Under the pieces are notes generated by a model. The model saw only the letters and a program-made list of their open reading frames with translations, did not search any database and was not told the DNA's origin. Of a stretch of 64,000 nt of DNA, positions 45,477-54,941 are shown piece by piece (the first letter of the stretch is position 1; each line of letters opens with the position of its first letter). This DNA is from SIG78 sp036677805 (GTDB lineage Bacteria; Verrucomicrobiota; Lentisphaeria; Victivallales; Victivallaceae): the NCBI GenBank assembly GCA_036677805.1, contig JAVBVS010000016.1, positions 1 through 64,000 of the forward strand, in the 5' to 3' direction. Both the position numbers and the translations under genes were made by a program.

Positions 45477-46221
45477 AATCATCGCCCGGAAGCTCAATTT
45501 CTTCTATGGCACCCACCAGGCGCTGTTCGACAACGAACTCGAAATCGCCGCCAATGAAATCACCGCGGTTATCGGGCCTTCCGGCTGCGGCAAATCGACC
45601 CATCTGCGGGTTTACAACCGCATTTTCGAACTCTACCGCGATCAGCATGCCGAGGGCGAGGTGCTGCTTGACGGCGTCAATCTGCTCGATCCGTCCATCG
45701 ACGTGCTGGAACTGCGCCGGAAAGTCGGCATGATCTTCCAGAAGCCGACGCCGTTCCCGATGTCGGTTTTCGACAACGTGGCTTATCCGCTGCGGCTCCA
45801 TTTCAAGCTCGGCAAAAGCGAAACCGCCGACCGGGTCGAAGCCGCACTGCGCGGCGCCTCGCTCTGGGATGAGGTCAAAAGCAAGCTCCATGCCAGCGGT
45901 CTGGCGCTCTCCGGCGGCCAGCAGCAGCGATTGTCGATTGCCCGGGCGATCGCCGCCGAACCCGAGGTGCTGCTGATGGACGAACCCACCAGCGCCATCG
46001 ATCCGGTCGCCACATTGAAAATCGAAGAGCTGATGCTGGAACTCAAAAAACGGTTCACGATCGTGATCGTGACCCACAACATGCAGCAGGCGGCGCGCAT
46101 CAGCGACCGCACCGCGTTCTTTTACAAAGGACAGATCATTGAAACCGGGCCGACCCGGCAGATTTTCACCAACCCGGTCAATCCCAAAACCGAAGAGTAT
46201 ATCACAGGAAGGTTCGGTTAA
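45466..46221 (+). CDS. pstB: Phosphate ABC transporter ATPase PstB
   Basis: The 251-aa protein has Walker A GPSGCGKST, the PstB-typical Q-loop region VGMIFQKPTPFPMSVFDNVAYPLRLH (in outline), signature LSGGQQQRLSIARAIA and Walker B VLLMDEPTSAIDP, and the H-loop IVTHNMQQAARISD. It powers phosphate import. The start at 45466 overlaps pstA by 11 bases. phoU follows after 3 bases. Confidence 0.96.
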   Translation: MATKIIARKLNFFYGTHQALFDNELEIAANEITAVIGPSGCGKSTHLRVYNRIFELYRDQHAEGEVLLDGVNLLDPSIDVLELRRKVGMIFQKPTPFPMSVFDNVAYPLRLHFKLGKSETADRVEAALRGASLWDEVKSKLHASGLALSGGQQQRLSIARAIAAEPEVLLMDEPTSAIDPVATLKIEELMLELKKRFTIVIVTHNMQQAARISDRTAFFYKGQIIETGPTRQIFTNPVNPKTEEYITGRFG

Positions 46222-46224
46222 ACC

Positions 46225-46902
46225 ATGACAACCCATTTTATCCAGGCGCTGGTCGACCTCGAACTCATGCTGGCCGAAGTCGCCGCGCGGTCCGAAAAGG
46301 CGGTTCATCTCGCCATCGGCGCGGTCGAAATGAATAACATCGACGCCGCCCGCGGCGTGGTCTTCAACGACAGTTTCATCGATCAGGCCGAAATCAGAAT
46401 CGAGGAAGAATGCCTGAAAATCCTCGCTCTCTACCAGCCGTTGGCCGGAGACCTGCGCCGGGTGATCACCATCCTCAAGGTCAACAACGAACTTGAACGC
46501 GTCGGCGACCTTGCGGTCAATATCGCGGAGCGGGTCGAAGACATGAGCTTTTACCAGGAACGGATGGTTGAAAAATTCGATTTCCGTGATATGGTAAATC
46601 TGGCTTGTTCCATGCTCAAGAAAGTGCTGGATGCGCTGAGTTCCCATGACCGTGCCGCCGCCGCCGCGGTCATCGCCGAGGACGATCAGGTCGACGCGAT
46701 TCACCGCGACAATTACGGCAAGGTTCGGGACTTGATTATCGCGCACCCGGATTTTTCATCGTATTACATGGACTGCCTGACCATTTCGCGCTGTCTGGAG
46801 CGAATCGCGGACATCGCCACCAATATCGCCGAAGATGTGATTTATCTGGAAAGCGGGCAGATTGTACGCCACGCCCACGAGGGGGAAAATCATGGCCAGT
46901 GA
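46225..46902 (+). CDS. phoU: Phosphate signalling protein PhoU
   Basis: The 225-aa protein has two three-helix PhoU repeats with the metal-binding motifs ITILKVNNELERVGDLAVNIAERV and CLTISRCLERIADIATNIAEDV (key E-R-x-D). PhoU links PstB activity to PhoR and restrains the phosphate response when phosphate is high. Its end overlaps phoB by 11 bases. Confidence 0.96.
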   Translation: MTTHFIQALVDLELMLAEVAARSEKAVHLAIGAVEMNNIDAARGVVFNDSFIDQAEIRIEEECLKILALYQPLAGDLRRVITILKVNNELERVGDLAVNIAERVEDMSFYQERMVEKFDFRDMVNLACSMLKKVLDALSSHDRAAAAAVIAEDDQVDAIHRDNYGKVRDLIIAHPDFSSYYMDCLTISRCLERIADIATNIAEDVIYLESGQIVRHAHEGENHGQ

Positions 46903-47587
46903 AAAAATTCTGATCGTCGACGACGAACCGTCCATCCGGGAACTGGTGCGGCTTGCGCTCGAATCCGCCGGATACACCGCGCTGTACGAAGCCGGGGACG
47001 GCGAAACCGCGCTCAAGCTCGCCCGCCAATATCAGGTCGATCTGGTATTGCTTGACCTGATGCTGCCCGGCGTCGACGGCCTGACCGTCTGCCGGCGGCT
47101 CCAGAATGACGAAACCACCCGCACCATCCCGATCATCATGCTGACCGCCAAGAGCGAGGAAAGCGATATCGTGCTCGGCCTGGAAATGGGCGCTTCCGAC
47201 TATATCACCAAACCCTTCAGCCGCAAAGTTCTGGTGGCCAGGGTGCGGGCCCGCCTCCGCCAGCAGACCGAAGCCGCCGAAGCGACCGAAATCCGCTGCG
47301 AGGGCTTCGTCATCAACTCCGAACTCTATCTCGCCTCCTGCGACGGCGCGACGCTTGACTTCACCCGCAGCGAGTTTGAAATCCTGAAGCTGCTGGCCGG
47401 CCATCCGGGCCGGGTCTATACCCGCAACCAGATCATCGCCAAGATCAAAGGCGACGATTATCCGGTTACCGAACGGGCCATTGACGTCCAGATCGTGAAT
47501 CTCCGGCGCAAGCTCGGAGCCCGCGGCGATGTCATCGAAACCGTCCGGGGCGTCGGCTATCGCTTCAAGGGAGGATTTGCGGCATGA
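46892..47587 (+). CDS. phoB: PhoB-type response regulator
   Basis: The 231-aa protein has a receiver domain (KILIVDDEPSI acid pocket, LLDLMLPG with phospho-acceptor Asp 52 region, TAKSEE, KPFSRK) and a C-terminal OmpR/PhoB winged helix (LDFTRSEFEILKLLAGHPGR, TERAIDVQIVNLRRKLG, VRGVGYRFKG). The ATG at 46892 lies inside the end of phoU and has GGGGGAAA just upstream. It most likely activates the phosphate genes in this block, together with the kinase gene that overlaps it by 4 bases. Confidence 0.93.
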   Translation: MASEKILIVDDEPSIRELVRLALESAGYTALYEAGDGETALKLARQYQVDLVLLDLMLPGVDGLTVCRRLQNDETTRTIPIIMLTAKSEESDIVLGLEMGASDYITKPFSRKVLVARVRARLRQQTEAAEATEIRCEGFVINSELYLASCDGATLDFTRSEFEILKLLAGHPGRVYTRNQIIAKIKGDDYPVTERAIDVQIVNLRRKLGARGDVIETVRGVGYRFKGGFAA

Positions 47588-49335
47588 AAAAAGCCGACCG
47601 CATCCTTCTGGTGCTGCCGCTCCTGGCGGAAACCTTCCTGATCCTCCTCGGCGTCGGATTTCACCTGACTTTCCGCCATCTGATGCAGGAAAATGACCGC
47701 CGGATGATGGCGTCGCTCGAACAGAAGGCCGGGTTGACCGCGCAACTGGTCGACCGCCATTTGCAAGAAGGCGATCTCTCCGACGCAATCGCCTTCTGCC
47801 GGAGCTTCGACAACCGTATCTTCCGGCTGACTCTGATCGCGCCCGACGGCCAGGTGCTGGCCGATTCGGAAAAACCCGATGCCAAGCTCGACAATCATCA
47901 GGACCGGGCCGAAGTGAAAACCGCGCTCACCGGACAGAAAGCCTTCAGCAAACGTTACAGCGGCACGCTTGAAGAACTCATGGTCTATTGCGCCTGGCCC
48001 CTGGCCGTCGGCAGACAGTATTATGTTCTGCGCATGGCGGTTCCGGTCAACGATTACGACCGGCTGCTGCAGCTGGCCGGCGGCGGTGTTCTGTTTTTCC
48101 TGTGCGCCGGAGCAATCCTGCTCGGATTGCTGGAAATTTACCTGTTGCGCAACGTCTACCGCCCGCTCGACAGCCTTCAACTCAGCGCCCGGCAGCTCGC
48201 GGCAGGACGACTCGACGTCCATATCCCGGTGCCGGAGTCCGGCATCGTCCGCGAACTCGCCTGCGATATTTCGGCCATGGCCGAACAACTCAAAGAACAG
48301 CTTCGCCATATGACCCGCGAACGCAACGAGAAGGAATTCCTGCTCGACGCCATGAGCGAAGCCGTGCTGCTGTGGAATCAGCAGGGCGAGCTCATCGAGG
48401 CCAACCGGGCGGCGCGGCAGCTCTTCGCCATTCCCGACGATCTCGACCAGTTTCATCTGGCGCGCATCGGCATTCCCGAACTGCTGCTCGAAATCCGCGA
48501 AGCCTTCCAGGGCAAACAATGTTTCGCCCGGGAATTTGAACTGGTCCGCGAAGGCGTCGCCCTCACGGTCTTTATTCAGGGACGCATTCTGGATGAGGGA
48601 CAGAACAAACGCCTGCTGCTCACCGTGACCGATCTGTCCAAACAGCGCAAGCTCGAATCATTCCGCAGCGACTTCATTGCCAATGTGTCGCATGAGATCA
48701 AAACGCCGCTGACCTGCATCATCGGCGCGGCCGAAGCGCTTGAAGAGTCGCCGGAACTTTCCGGGGAGCAGCGCGCCCGTCTCTTTGAAATGCTGATCCG
48801 GCAATCGCGACGGCTGAATATGCTGGTGCAGGATATCCTGAGCTTGGCCGCGCTGGAAAAACGGCAGCGCGAACCCCGCAAAGACTTCGTTTCGGCCGAT
48901 CTGGCGCAAATCGTGGAAAATGCGGTCAAACTGTGCGGCGACCGCGCCCGCGCCGCCAATGTCGAACTGAATATGAACCTCACCGCGCACCCCGTGTTGC
49001 CCGGTGATCCGGCGCTGCTCGAACAGGCGGTCGTCAATCTGATCAGCAATGCGCTCAAATACAGCAACAGCGCCACCGTCGACGTGGCGCTGTCGGAGGA
49101 AGAACGCCATGCCGTCATCGAGGTCAAGGATTATGGCATCGGCATCACGCCGGAACATGCGGCGCGGATTTTCGAGCGCTTCTACCGAGTCGACCAGGCC
49201 CGCAGCCGTGAACTCGGCGGCACCGGGCTGGGTCTTGCCATCGTGAAGCATGTGGCCAATCTTCACGGCGGCACCGCCGAAGTCGAAAGTCAGCCCGGTC
49301 TGGGGGCGGCCTTCCGGATTGTGCTTCCGGTCTGA
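47584..49335 (+). CDS. phoR: PhoR-type sensor histidine kinase
   Basis: The 583-aa protein has a membrane segment (about 7-28), a periplasmic region of about 140 residues (longer than the nearly absent one of E. coli PhoR), a second membrane segment (about 170-192), a HAMP region (LLRNVYRPLDSLQLSARQLA), a PAS domain (FLLDAMSEAVLLWNQQGELI), the phospho-accepting FIANVSHEIKTPLT, and an ATPase domain with NLISNALKYS, VKDYGIGITPEHA and ELGGTGLGLAIVKHV. It starts within the phoB stop (ATGA). It ends the phosphate block. Confidence 0.93.
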   Translation: MKKADRILLVLPLLAETFLILLGVGFHLTFRHLMQENDRRMMASLEQKAGLTAQLVDRHLQEGDLSDAIAFCRSFDNRIFRLTLIAPDGQVLADSEKPDAKLDNHQDRAEVKTALTGQKAFSKRYSGTLEELMVYCAWPLAVGRQYYVLRMAVPVNDYDRLLQLAGGGVLFFLCAGAILLGLLEIYLLRNVYRPLDSLQLSARQLAAGRLDVHIPVPESGIVRELACDISAMAEQLKEQLRHMTRERNEKEFLLDAMSEAVLLWNQQGELIEANRAARQLFAIPDDLDQFHLARIGIPELLLEIREAFQGKQCFAREFELVREGVALTVFIQGRILDEGQNKRLLLTVTDLSKQRKLESFRSDFIANVSHEIKTPLTCIIGAAEALEESPELSGEQRARLFEMLIRQSRRLNMLVQDILSLAALEKRQREPRKDFVSADLAQIVENAVKLCGDRARAANVELNMNLTAHPVLPGDPALLEQAVVNLISNALKYSNSATVDVALSEEERHAVIEVKDYGIGITPEHAARIFERFYRVDQARSRELGGTGLGLAIVKHVANLHGGTAEVESQPGLGAAFRIVLPV

Positions 49336-49358
49336 TTCCGGAATTCATCCTCAAAAGC

Positions 49359-49405
49359 AACCGGCCGGAGGAATTAAATCCTCCGGCCGGTTATACTTTT
49401 TACCG
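49359..49405. terminator. Bidirectional terminator between phoR and the methyltransferase gene
   Basis: A 14-base stem (AACCGGCCGGAGGA, 49359-49372) pairs with 49379-49392 around ATTAAA and is followed by TATACTTTTT. It lies between convergent genes and can stop both. Confidence 0.88.
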
Positions 49406-49414
49406 TAAAAATAT

Positions 49415-51247
49415 TCAGTCGGCCAACACCGCAATCGCAGTCTGGACATTGCCGAAAGGCGCACTCACCTGAATGCCGTTGACCGCGGCGCGGATCGCGC
49501 CGACGCATTCCCGGGCGATCGCAATGCCGATCGCCTTCTGGCCTTCCTTGTCGGCGGCGCCGCCCATACGGGTCATGATTTCATCGGGCACCACGACGCC
49601 GGGCACCTCATTTTTCATGAACTCGGCGTTGCGCAAACTCGCCAACGGCCAGACCCCGGCGATGACCGGAAGCTTCAGATGGTCGATCCGCTTCAGGAAA
49701 CTCAGCAGTTTTTCCGGCGCGAACACCGGTTGGGTGACAATGAACTCCGCTCCGGCGGCCGCCTTCTCGCAAATCCGGCGGTATTCGCGTTCGAGGTCGA
49801 TCGCGTTGGGATCGATGCCGACGCCGATCACCGCATTGGTCTGCATCCCCAGCGCCCGCCCGCCGAGGTCGATGCCCTGATTGAGATGTTTCTGCATCTG
49901 GACCATGCCGATCGCATCGACATCGAACACCCCGGAGCTGAACGGGAAATTACCCAGTTTCGGCGGATCGCCGGTGACAAACAGAATGTTGCGCACATCT
50001 TCGCAGGCGCAACCGAGCAGCTCCGCCTGGAGGCCGATCAGACTGCGGTCGCGGGCGCACATGTGAAGCACGGTTTCAATGCCCGCCTGAGCCTGAATTT
50101 CCAGCGCCGTCACCAGCGTCGAAAGACGCGAACTCGCGCGCGGCCCGTCGGGAAGGTTGATCGCATCCACTCCGGCCTCGCGGCAGGTTCTGGCTTTGGC
50201 CACCACCGCCTTGAGATCGAATCCGGTCGGCGGAGTGATTTCAACGGTAGTCACCCACTCGCCCCGGGCGAGTTTGGCCCCGAGGCCGGAACGTTCGGCC
50301 AGCGGCGTTTCCGGCAGCGCTTCCACGCCGTCGGCCACCGTAATCACCGGCTTCGCGCCCTGCGCATTGCCGCGCGCCAGCGGACGCACCGCCCGGCACA
50401 TTTCGGCAATATGCTCCGGCCCGATGCCGCAGCAACCGCCCACGCCGCGCGCGCCGAGTCCGACATAGCGCAAGGCATAGGTGGTGAAATACTCCGGACT
50501 GTTCATGTACATGGTCCGATTGTCGACTTTTTTGGGCTCGCCGGCGTTGGGTTGGATAATCCATGGCAGCGCGGAAAGCGCCGCCACATGCTCAAACGCC
50601 TTCAGCGTCGCTTCGGGCCCCTGCCCGCAGTTCAATCCCAACGCCGCCGGCGGACGGGCCGCCGCCATGACCGCCGCCAGCATGGCAGCGAATTCATCCC
50701 CGGAGCCGATGCCGCGGCCGTCGGCGGCCAGCACCATGCTGAGGACATAGGGCAAGTCGAAAGTCTCCGCCGCACTCGCCGCGGCACGCACCGCGGCGAC
50801 GCTGCCCAGCGATTCAAACAAAATGAAATCCGCCCCGGCGGCGACCAGTTCCCGCGCCGGCAATCCGACGATCTCCGCATCGGACAACGCCGCGCAAGCC
50901 GGAGTGCGCTCTCCCGCCGGCCCCACCGATCCGGCGATCAGCGTGTCGGGTCCGGCGCATTCCCGAGCGAGCGCAACCGCGGCGCGGCAGATGTCGCCCA
51001 CCCGGTCGGAGAGGCCGAAGTGACCGAGCTTGTTGACGTTGGCGTTGTAAGTGTTGGAAGTCAACACATCGCAGCCGGCGTCGATATACGACTGGTGGAT
51101 CGCGCACACCGTCTCCGGCGAACTCAATACCAGATTCTCAAACGAAGTATTGATGAAGAAATGACGACGGTAGAGTTCGGTGCCCATCGCGCCGTCGAAA
51201 ATCAGCACTTCCCGGCGCAGCCGCGCCGTCAACTTGTCCACGCTCAT
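49415..51247 (-). CDS. Bifunctional homocysteine S-methyltransferase/methylenetetrahydrofolate reductase
   Basis: The 610-aa protein joins two domains. Residues about 1-290 are a homocysteine methyltransferase (LIFDGAMGTELYRR, TSNTYNANVNKLG, zinc ligands in GLNCGQG and GGCCGIGPEHI). Residues about 310-605 are a MetF-like reductase (VTTVEITPPTGFDLKAV, HMCARDRSLIGLQAELLGC, ILFVTGDPPKLG, FIVTQPVFAPEKLLSFLKRI). It makes 5-methyl-THF and methylates homocysteine to methionine, as in the YitJ type. The ATG at 51247 was chosen over a TTG two codons earlier because AAAGG lies 6 bases upstream. It is 29 bases downstream of gatB and probably shares its transcript. Confidence 0.92.
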   Translation of the reverse strand: MSVDKLTARLRREVLIFDGAMGTELYRRHFFINTSFENLVLSSPETVCAIHQSYIDAGCDVLTSNTYNANVNKLGHFGLSDRVGDICRAAVALARECAGPDTLIAGSVGPAGERTPACAALSDAEIVGLPARELVAAGADFILFESLGSVAAVRAAASAAETFDLPYVLSMVLAADGRGIGSGDEFAAMLAAVMAAARPPAALGLNCGQGPEATLKAFEHVAALSALPWIIQPNAGEPKKVDNRTMYMNSPEYFTTYALRYVGLGARGVGGCCGIGPEHIAEMCRAVRPLARGNAQGAKPVITVADGVEALPETPLAERSGLGAKLARGEWVTTVEITPPTGFDLKAVVAKARTCREAGVDAINLPDGPRASSRLSTLVTALEIQAQAGIETVLHMCARDRSLIGLQAELLGCACEDVRNILFVTGDPPKLGNFPFSSGVFDVDAIGMVQMQKHLNQGIDLGGRALGMQTNAVIGVGIDPNAIDLEREYRRICEKAAAGAEFIVTQPVFAPEKLLSFLKRIDHLKLPVIAGVWPLASLRNAEFMKNEVPGVVVPDEIMTRMGGAADKEGQKAIGIAIARECVGAIRAAVNGIQVSAPFGNVQTAIAVLAD

Positions 51248-51276
51248 ACACAACCTTTCCCGGCTCGGGGCCGCGG

Positions 51277-52728
51277 CTACTGCAACTTCGCCGCCAGCAT
51301 ATCGCTGACCAGCTTGGGATTGGCCTTGCCTTTGGAGAGTTTCATCACCTGCCCGACCAGGAATTGCAGCACCTTGGGATTGCCCGCCTTGTACTGCTCG
51401 ATCTGGGCCGGGTTGGCCGCCAGCGCCTGTTCGACGAAGCCTGCGATGGCTCCGGCGTCGCTGACCTGCACCAGACCGCGCTCAGCGACGATCGCCTTGG
51501 CCGACTTGCCGCCGACAAACATCTCCGCCAGCACATCCTTGCCGATCTTGCCGCTGATGGCGCCGCTCTCCACCAGATTCACCAATTCGGCCAGCGCCTC
51601 CGGTCCGACCGGCGAATCCGCCACCGGACGGCCCGCCGCCGCCAGTTCGCGCAGCAATTCCGAAATCATCCAGTTGGCCAGCAGCTTCGGCGTTTTGACC
51701 GCTTTCGCCGCCGCGTCGAAATAACGCACCAGCGCCCGGTCCTGGGTCAGCACCTCGGCGTCGTATTCGGTCAGGCCGCAATCCGCCGTCAGCCGGCGGC
51801 GGATTGCGGCGGGCAGTTCCGGCAGCCCGGAACGAACGGTCTCGATCTGAGCGTCGGTGAACGTCACCGGCATCAGATCGGGGTCCGGAAAATAACGGTA
51901 GTCGTGCGCCTGCTCCTTGGTCCGCATCAGATAGCTTTCACCGGTATCGTCGTTCCAGCCGCGCGTCTCCTGACGCAACACGATGCCGGCGTCGAGCGCT
52001 TCGCCCTGCCGCCAGATTTCGTATTCCAGCGCCCGGTGAACGGCACGGAAACTGTTCAGATTCTTGAGCTCGATCTTGGTGCCGAACGGCGCGTCGGAGG
52101 AGCGACGCAGCGAGACATTGACGTCGCAGCGCATCTGGCCCTTTTCCATGTCGCAGTCACTGATGTCGCCGTACTGCATGATCTCCTTGAGCGCGGTCAG
52201 ATAGGCATAAGCCTCGTCGGGCGTGCGCATGTCCGGTTCCGACACCGTTTCCATCAGCGGCACTCCGGCGCGATTGTAGTCGACGCCGCTGGCGCCGGGC
52301 TGGTGATTGAGCTTGGCCACGTCCTCTTCAAGATGAATGCGGGTGATGCCGATGGTTCGGGCCGGGAGCGGCGCACCGGAAAAACCTTTCACGCTCTCGC
52401 CGCCGATATGAACGCGCCCGGCGCTGGCAAAGGGCAGATCGTATTGCGAAATCTGGTAATTCTTGGGCATGTCAGGGTAAAAATAGCTCTTGCGGTCGAA
52501 TTTGCTGAACGCCGCGATCCGGCACTCGGTCAGCAGCCCGGCCACCACCGTCTTGCGGATTGCCTCGCGGTTGGGCACCGGCAGCACCCCCGGATAGCCC
52601 ATGCAGACCGGACAGACCTGGGTATTGGGCTCCGTCCCGAACGAATTCGGACAGGAACAGAACATCTTGCTTTGGGTCCGCACCTGAATGTGTACTTCGA
52701 GTCCGATCACGGCTTCATATTTGCTCAT
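51277..52728 (-). CDS. gatB: Aspartyl/glutamyl-tRNA amidotransferase subunit B
   Basis: The 483-aa protein shows the GatB N-terminal kinase-like fold (YEAVIGLEVHIQVRTQSKMF, CPVCMGYPGVLPVPN with the zinc cysteines, MPKNYQISQYDLP, HLEEDVAKLNHQ) and the helical C-terminal tail with the YqeY-like domain. It forms the GatCAB complex that converts Glu-tRNA(Gln) or Asp-tRNA(Asn) to the amides. gatA and gatC are not in the window. The start at 52728 is the ATG of the known N-terminus; an 18-codon extension is not supported. Confidence 0.96.
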   Translation of the reverse strand: MSKYEAVIGLEVHIQVRTQSKMFCSCPNSFGTEPNTQVCPVCMGYPGVLPVPNREAIRKTVVAGLLTECRIAAFSKFDRKSYFYPDMPKNYQISQYDLPFASAGRVHIGGESVKGFSGAPLPARTIGITRIHLEEDVAKLNHQPGASGVDYNRAGVPLMETVSEPDMRTPDEAYAYLTALKEIMQYGDISDCDMEKGQMRCDVNVSLRRSSDAPFGTKIELKNLNSFRAVHRALEYEIWRQGEALDAGIVLRQETRGWNDDTGESYLMRTKEQAHDYRYFPDPDLMPVTFTDAQIETVRSGLPELPAAIRRRLTADCGLTEYDAEVLTQDRALVRYFDAAAKAVKTPKLLANWMISELLRELAAAGRPVADSPVGPEALAELVNLVESGAISGKIGKDVLAEMFVGGKSAKAIVAERGLVQVSDAGAIAGFVEQALAANPAQIEQYKAGNPKVLQFLVGQVMKLSKGKANPKLVSDMLAAKLQ

Positions 52729-52997
52729 GGCATTGATTCCCGATAAAAAAATCCGTCCCCGGCGAAACCTGTCCGGACGCATGCGCCGCCACCCGGCATA
52801 TCCGCCGCTCCGACCATGCCCCCGAATTCCGCTTTCGGGAGCATTGAAATTACTGCATTACGGTAATATACCACCCGCGGCGGCGTTTTTCCAGCGGAGA
52901 AGGCCGGGCTTTCGCAGCTTTTTCCGGAATCGATGTTTATATAAAAAAATATCCATGCATTTAAAATATTAATAATTAATATATTACAAAAAGATCA

Positions 52998-53026
52998 ATG
53001 CTTTAAAACATCGATATTGATGCTTT
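52998..53026 (+). promoter_or_regulatory. Direct repeats upstream of the third regulator
   Basis: ATGCTTT occurs at 52998-53004 and again at 53020-53026, 22 bases apart, i.e. two turns of DNA on the same face, with CATC-GATATT-GATG between. The site is just upstream of the promoter and could be an operator. Between gatB (52728) and the regulator (53103) no other gene was seen; the stretch 52940-53000 is very AT-rich. Confidence 0.35.
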
Positions 53027-53041
53027 TCATGCGGCAAAGGG

Positions 53042-53070
53042 TTGATTTTGTCTTTTTTTTGTGGTATACT
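53042..53070 (+). promoter_or_regulatory. Sigma-70-type promoter of the regulator at 53103-54167
   Basis: TTGATT (53042-53047) and TATACT (53065-53070) are separated by 17 bases. The predicted start is near 53077. Confidence 0.72.
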
Positions 53071-53102
53071 TTCTCGTGGAAAGAGAAATACGGAGGCCGC
53101 AA

Positions 53103-54167
53103 ATGCCGAAGCTCACCACCGAAAAATCGCTGTTCATGACCGTGCGCAACGATATCGCCGCCAAAATTTTAAGCGGCGTTTATCCGGTCGGATCGCAGCT
53201 CCCCGGCGTGAATGAAATGACCCGCTACTACCGCGTCGGCTACTGCACCGTGACCAAAGCCATCCAGGCATTGCGCGCCGAAGGGCTGCTTCACTGCCGC
53301 CGCGGACGCAATCCTGAAGTCCGGGCAGTGGCTGGCAGCCGGAAACGGATCATCGGCATCCTGGTGGATAACGGACATCCCAATCTGGCGCCCTTCGATT
53401 ATGAGAATTCGCCGACGGTCTGGCTGCTGGTCAACAAGCTTCAGGTCGAAGCCCTGAAGCGTCACTGGCCGACCGTATTGCTGGCACCCGATCACAGTTT
53501 CGTGAACTATCTTCACGAGCTGGCCGGGCTGATCGCAATCCGGTCGGTCACCGGACCGCGGCTGATTCAGTCGCCGCTGGCGCTGCCGATGGCCGCCATT
53601 TACCGGGACGGCGATCCGGAAGTTCCCGAAGCCAACAGCGTGACTTCGCCGGTGGAAGCCGGAATGCATCAGGCATTGACCTATCTCCTGGTCCACGGCG
53701 TCAAACAGGTGTTCATGGCTTACATCACCGGAGTCCAGACGGAGTTTTCGTTCAAGGTCGCCAGCTGCCGCAATTATCTGTTCGAACATGATCTGTCGCC
53801 GGACGCGGTGCTTCCGGTCGCCGCCGACAATCTGTTCACGCTCGATGGCGAACGTTGTTTCGAGGAAAAAATCCGCCAATCCGCCCGGCCGCCCTTCGGC
53901 GTGATTGTCGGCGGAGACCTGGTGGCGCGCGGGATTCTTCAGGCCGGCATCCGCGCCGGACTGACGCCCAAAAAAGACTTTTATGTGGTCGGCAGTTCCG
54001 GCTTGCCCGATGCCGAAAAATGGGCGCCGCCGCTGACCACTCTGATGCCGAATTTCGACCAGTTGGCGGAACAGGCCGTGACCATGCTGGAAAAACAGAT
54101 CGAGCTGCCGGGCCTGCAATTGCCGCCGGCAACGGCGCCCTATAAACTGGTGATCCGGGGAACCTGA
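53103..54167 (+). CDS. GntR-type DNA-binding/LacI-like sensor regulator
   Basis: The 354-aa protein has an N-terminal winged helix (FMTVRNDIAAKILSGVYPVG, TVTKAIQALRAEGLLHCRRG, residues about 8-75) and a LacI-like sensor (about 85-350, IIGILVDNGHPN, VKQVFMAYITGV, FGVIVGGDLVARGILQAGIR, PPLTTLMPNFDQLAEQAV). The ATG at 53103 has GGAGG 7 bases upstream. A pseudopilin gene follows 75 bases later. It is the third such pair in the window, but here the next gene is an epimerase-like reductase rather than a glycosidase. Confidence 0.88.
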   Translation: MPKLTTEKSLFMTVRNDIAAKILSGVYPVGSQLPGVNEMTRYYRVGYCTVTKAIQALRAEGLLHCRRGRNPEVRAVAGSRKRIIGILVDNGHPNLAPFDYENSPTVWLLVNKLQVEALKRHWPTVLLAPDHSFVNYLHELAGLIAIRSVTGPRLIQSPLALPMAAIYRDGDPEVPEANSVTSPVEAGMHQALTYLLVHGVKQVFMAYITGVQTEFSFKVASCRNYLFEHDLSPDAVLPVAADNLFTLDGERCFEEKIRQSARPPFGVIVGGDLVARGILQAGIRAGLTPKKDFYVVGSSGLPDAEKWAPPLTTLMPNFDQLAEQAVTMLEKQIELPGLQLPPATAPYKLVIRGT

Positions 54168-54242
54168 TCTTCCCCGTGGCAGGCGAAATACGAGGATTGC
54201 GAATATGAACACTGCCATCAGCGGAAAAAAGGAGAGGAAAAA

Positions 54243-54941
54243 ATGAAAAAACGTCATGACTTCACCCTGATAGAACTGCTTGTCGTGATCGCCATCATTG
54301 CGATTCTCGCAGCCATGCTGCTGCCGGCGCTGTCGGCGGCGCGGGAACGCGCCCGGGCCACCCGCTGCATCAGCAACCTGAAGCAGGTCGGTTTGGCCAT
54401 CGCCATGTACGGTTCGATGTCCGGCGGCGACTACTTCTACTCGGCCAACTCGGCCTCGAGCAGCGAAAACGGCGACAGCAAAGGGCTCTTCATGTGGTCG
54501 GTCAAACTCAAGGTCATGGGCCTGCTGCCCGACTATCAGGCCATCTACTGCCCGAGCAGCGGCTCGAACGAATCGAACAGCAGCCCGTTCCAGAGCTACG
54601 GCGCCTATTATACCGCGGCGGCCGACGGCGTGGTCAATCTCTCGCTGGTCGATCCGACGGCCACCGCCATCGCGGGCGACGGTTACAGCATCGAAACCAA
54701 AACGCCGTATTACCGCATGAACTTCTCGACCGTGGCGAGCAGCGGGACGGCGTATGCGCGGCCGGCGCTGATTCACAACCTGACCTGCAACATTCTCTTC
54801 GCCGACAGTCATGTGGAAGCCATGAATAAAGACGGCCTCGGCGCAATCTACACCCCGCAGATTTACAACGGCAGCTATGTGAAGGTCAAAGCCTGCTGGA
54901 TTCCGGACGACGCCTTCAATACTGAAACGCCATGGAAATAG
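54243..54941 (+). CDS. Pseudopilin-like protein (third regulator set)
   Basis: The 232-aa protein begins MKKRHDFTLIELLVVIAIIA, then LPALSAARERARATRCISNLKQVG. The C-terminal motif is H-X9-DS (HNLTCNILFADSHV), a variant of H-X9-DG. It has no GRDNPG and its middle part is Ser/Tyr-rich, unlike the other four. AGGAG lies 10 bases before the ATG. A 20-base hairpin follows the stop and then a 436-base gap without a gene. Confidence 0.88.
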   Translation: MKKRHDFTLIELLVVIAIIAILAAMLLPALSAARERARATRCISNLKQVGLAIAMYGSMSGGDYFYSANSASSSENGDSKGLFMWSVKLKVMGLLPDYQAIYCPSSGSNESNSSPFQSYGAYYTAAADGVVNLSLVDPTATAIAGDGYSIETKTPYYRMNFSTVASSGTAYARPALIHNLTCNILFADSHVEAMNKDGLGAIYTPQIYNGSYVKVKACWIPDDAFNTETPWK

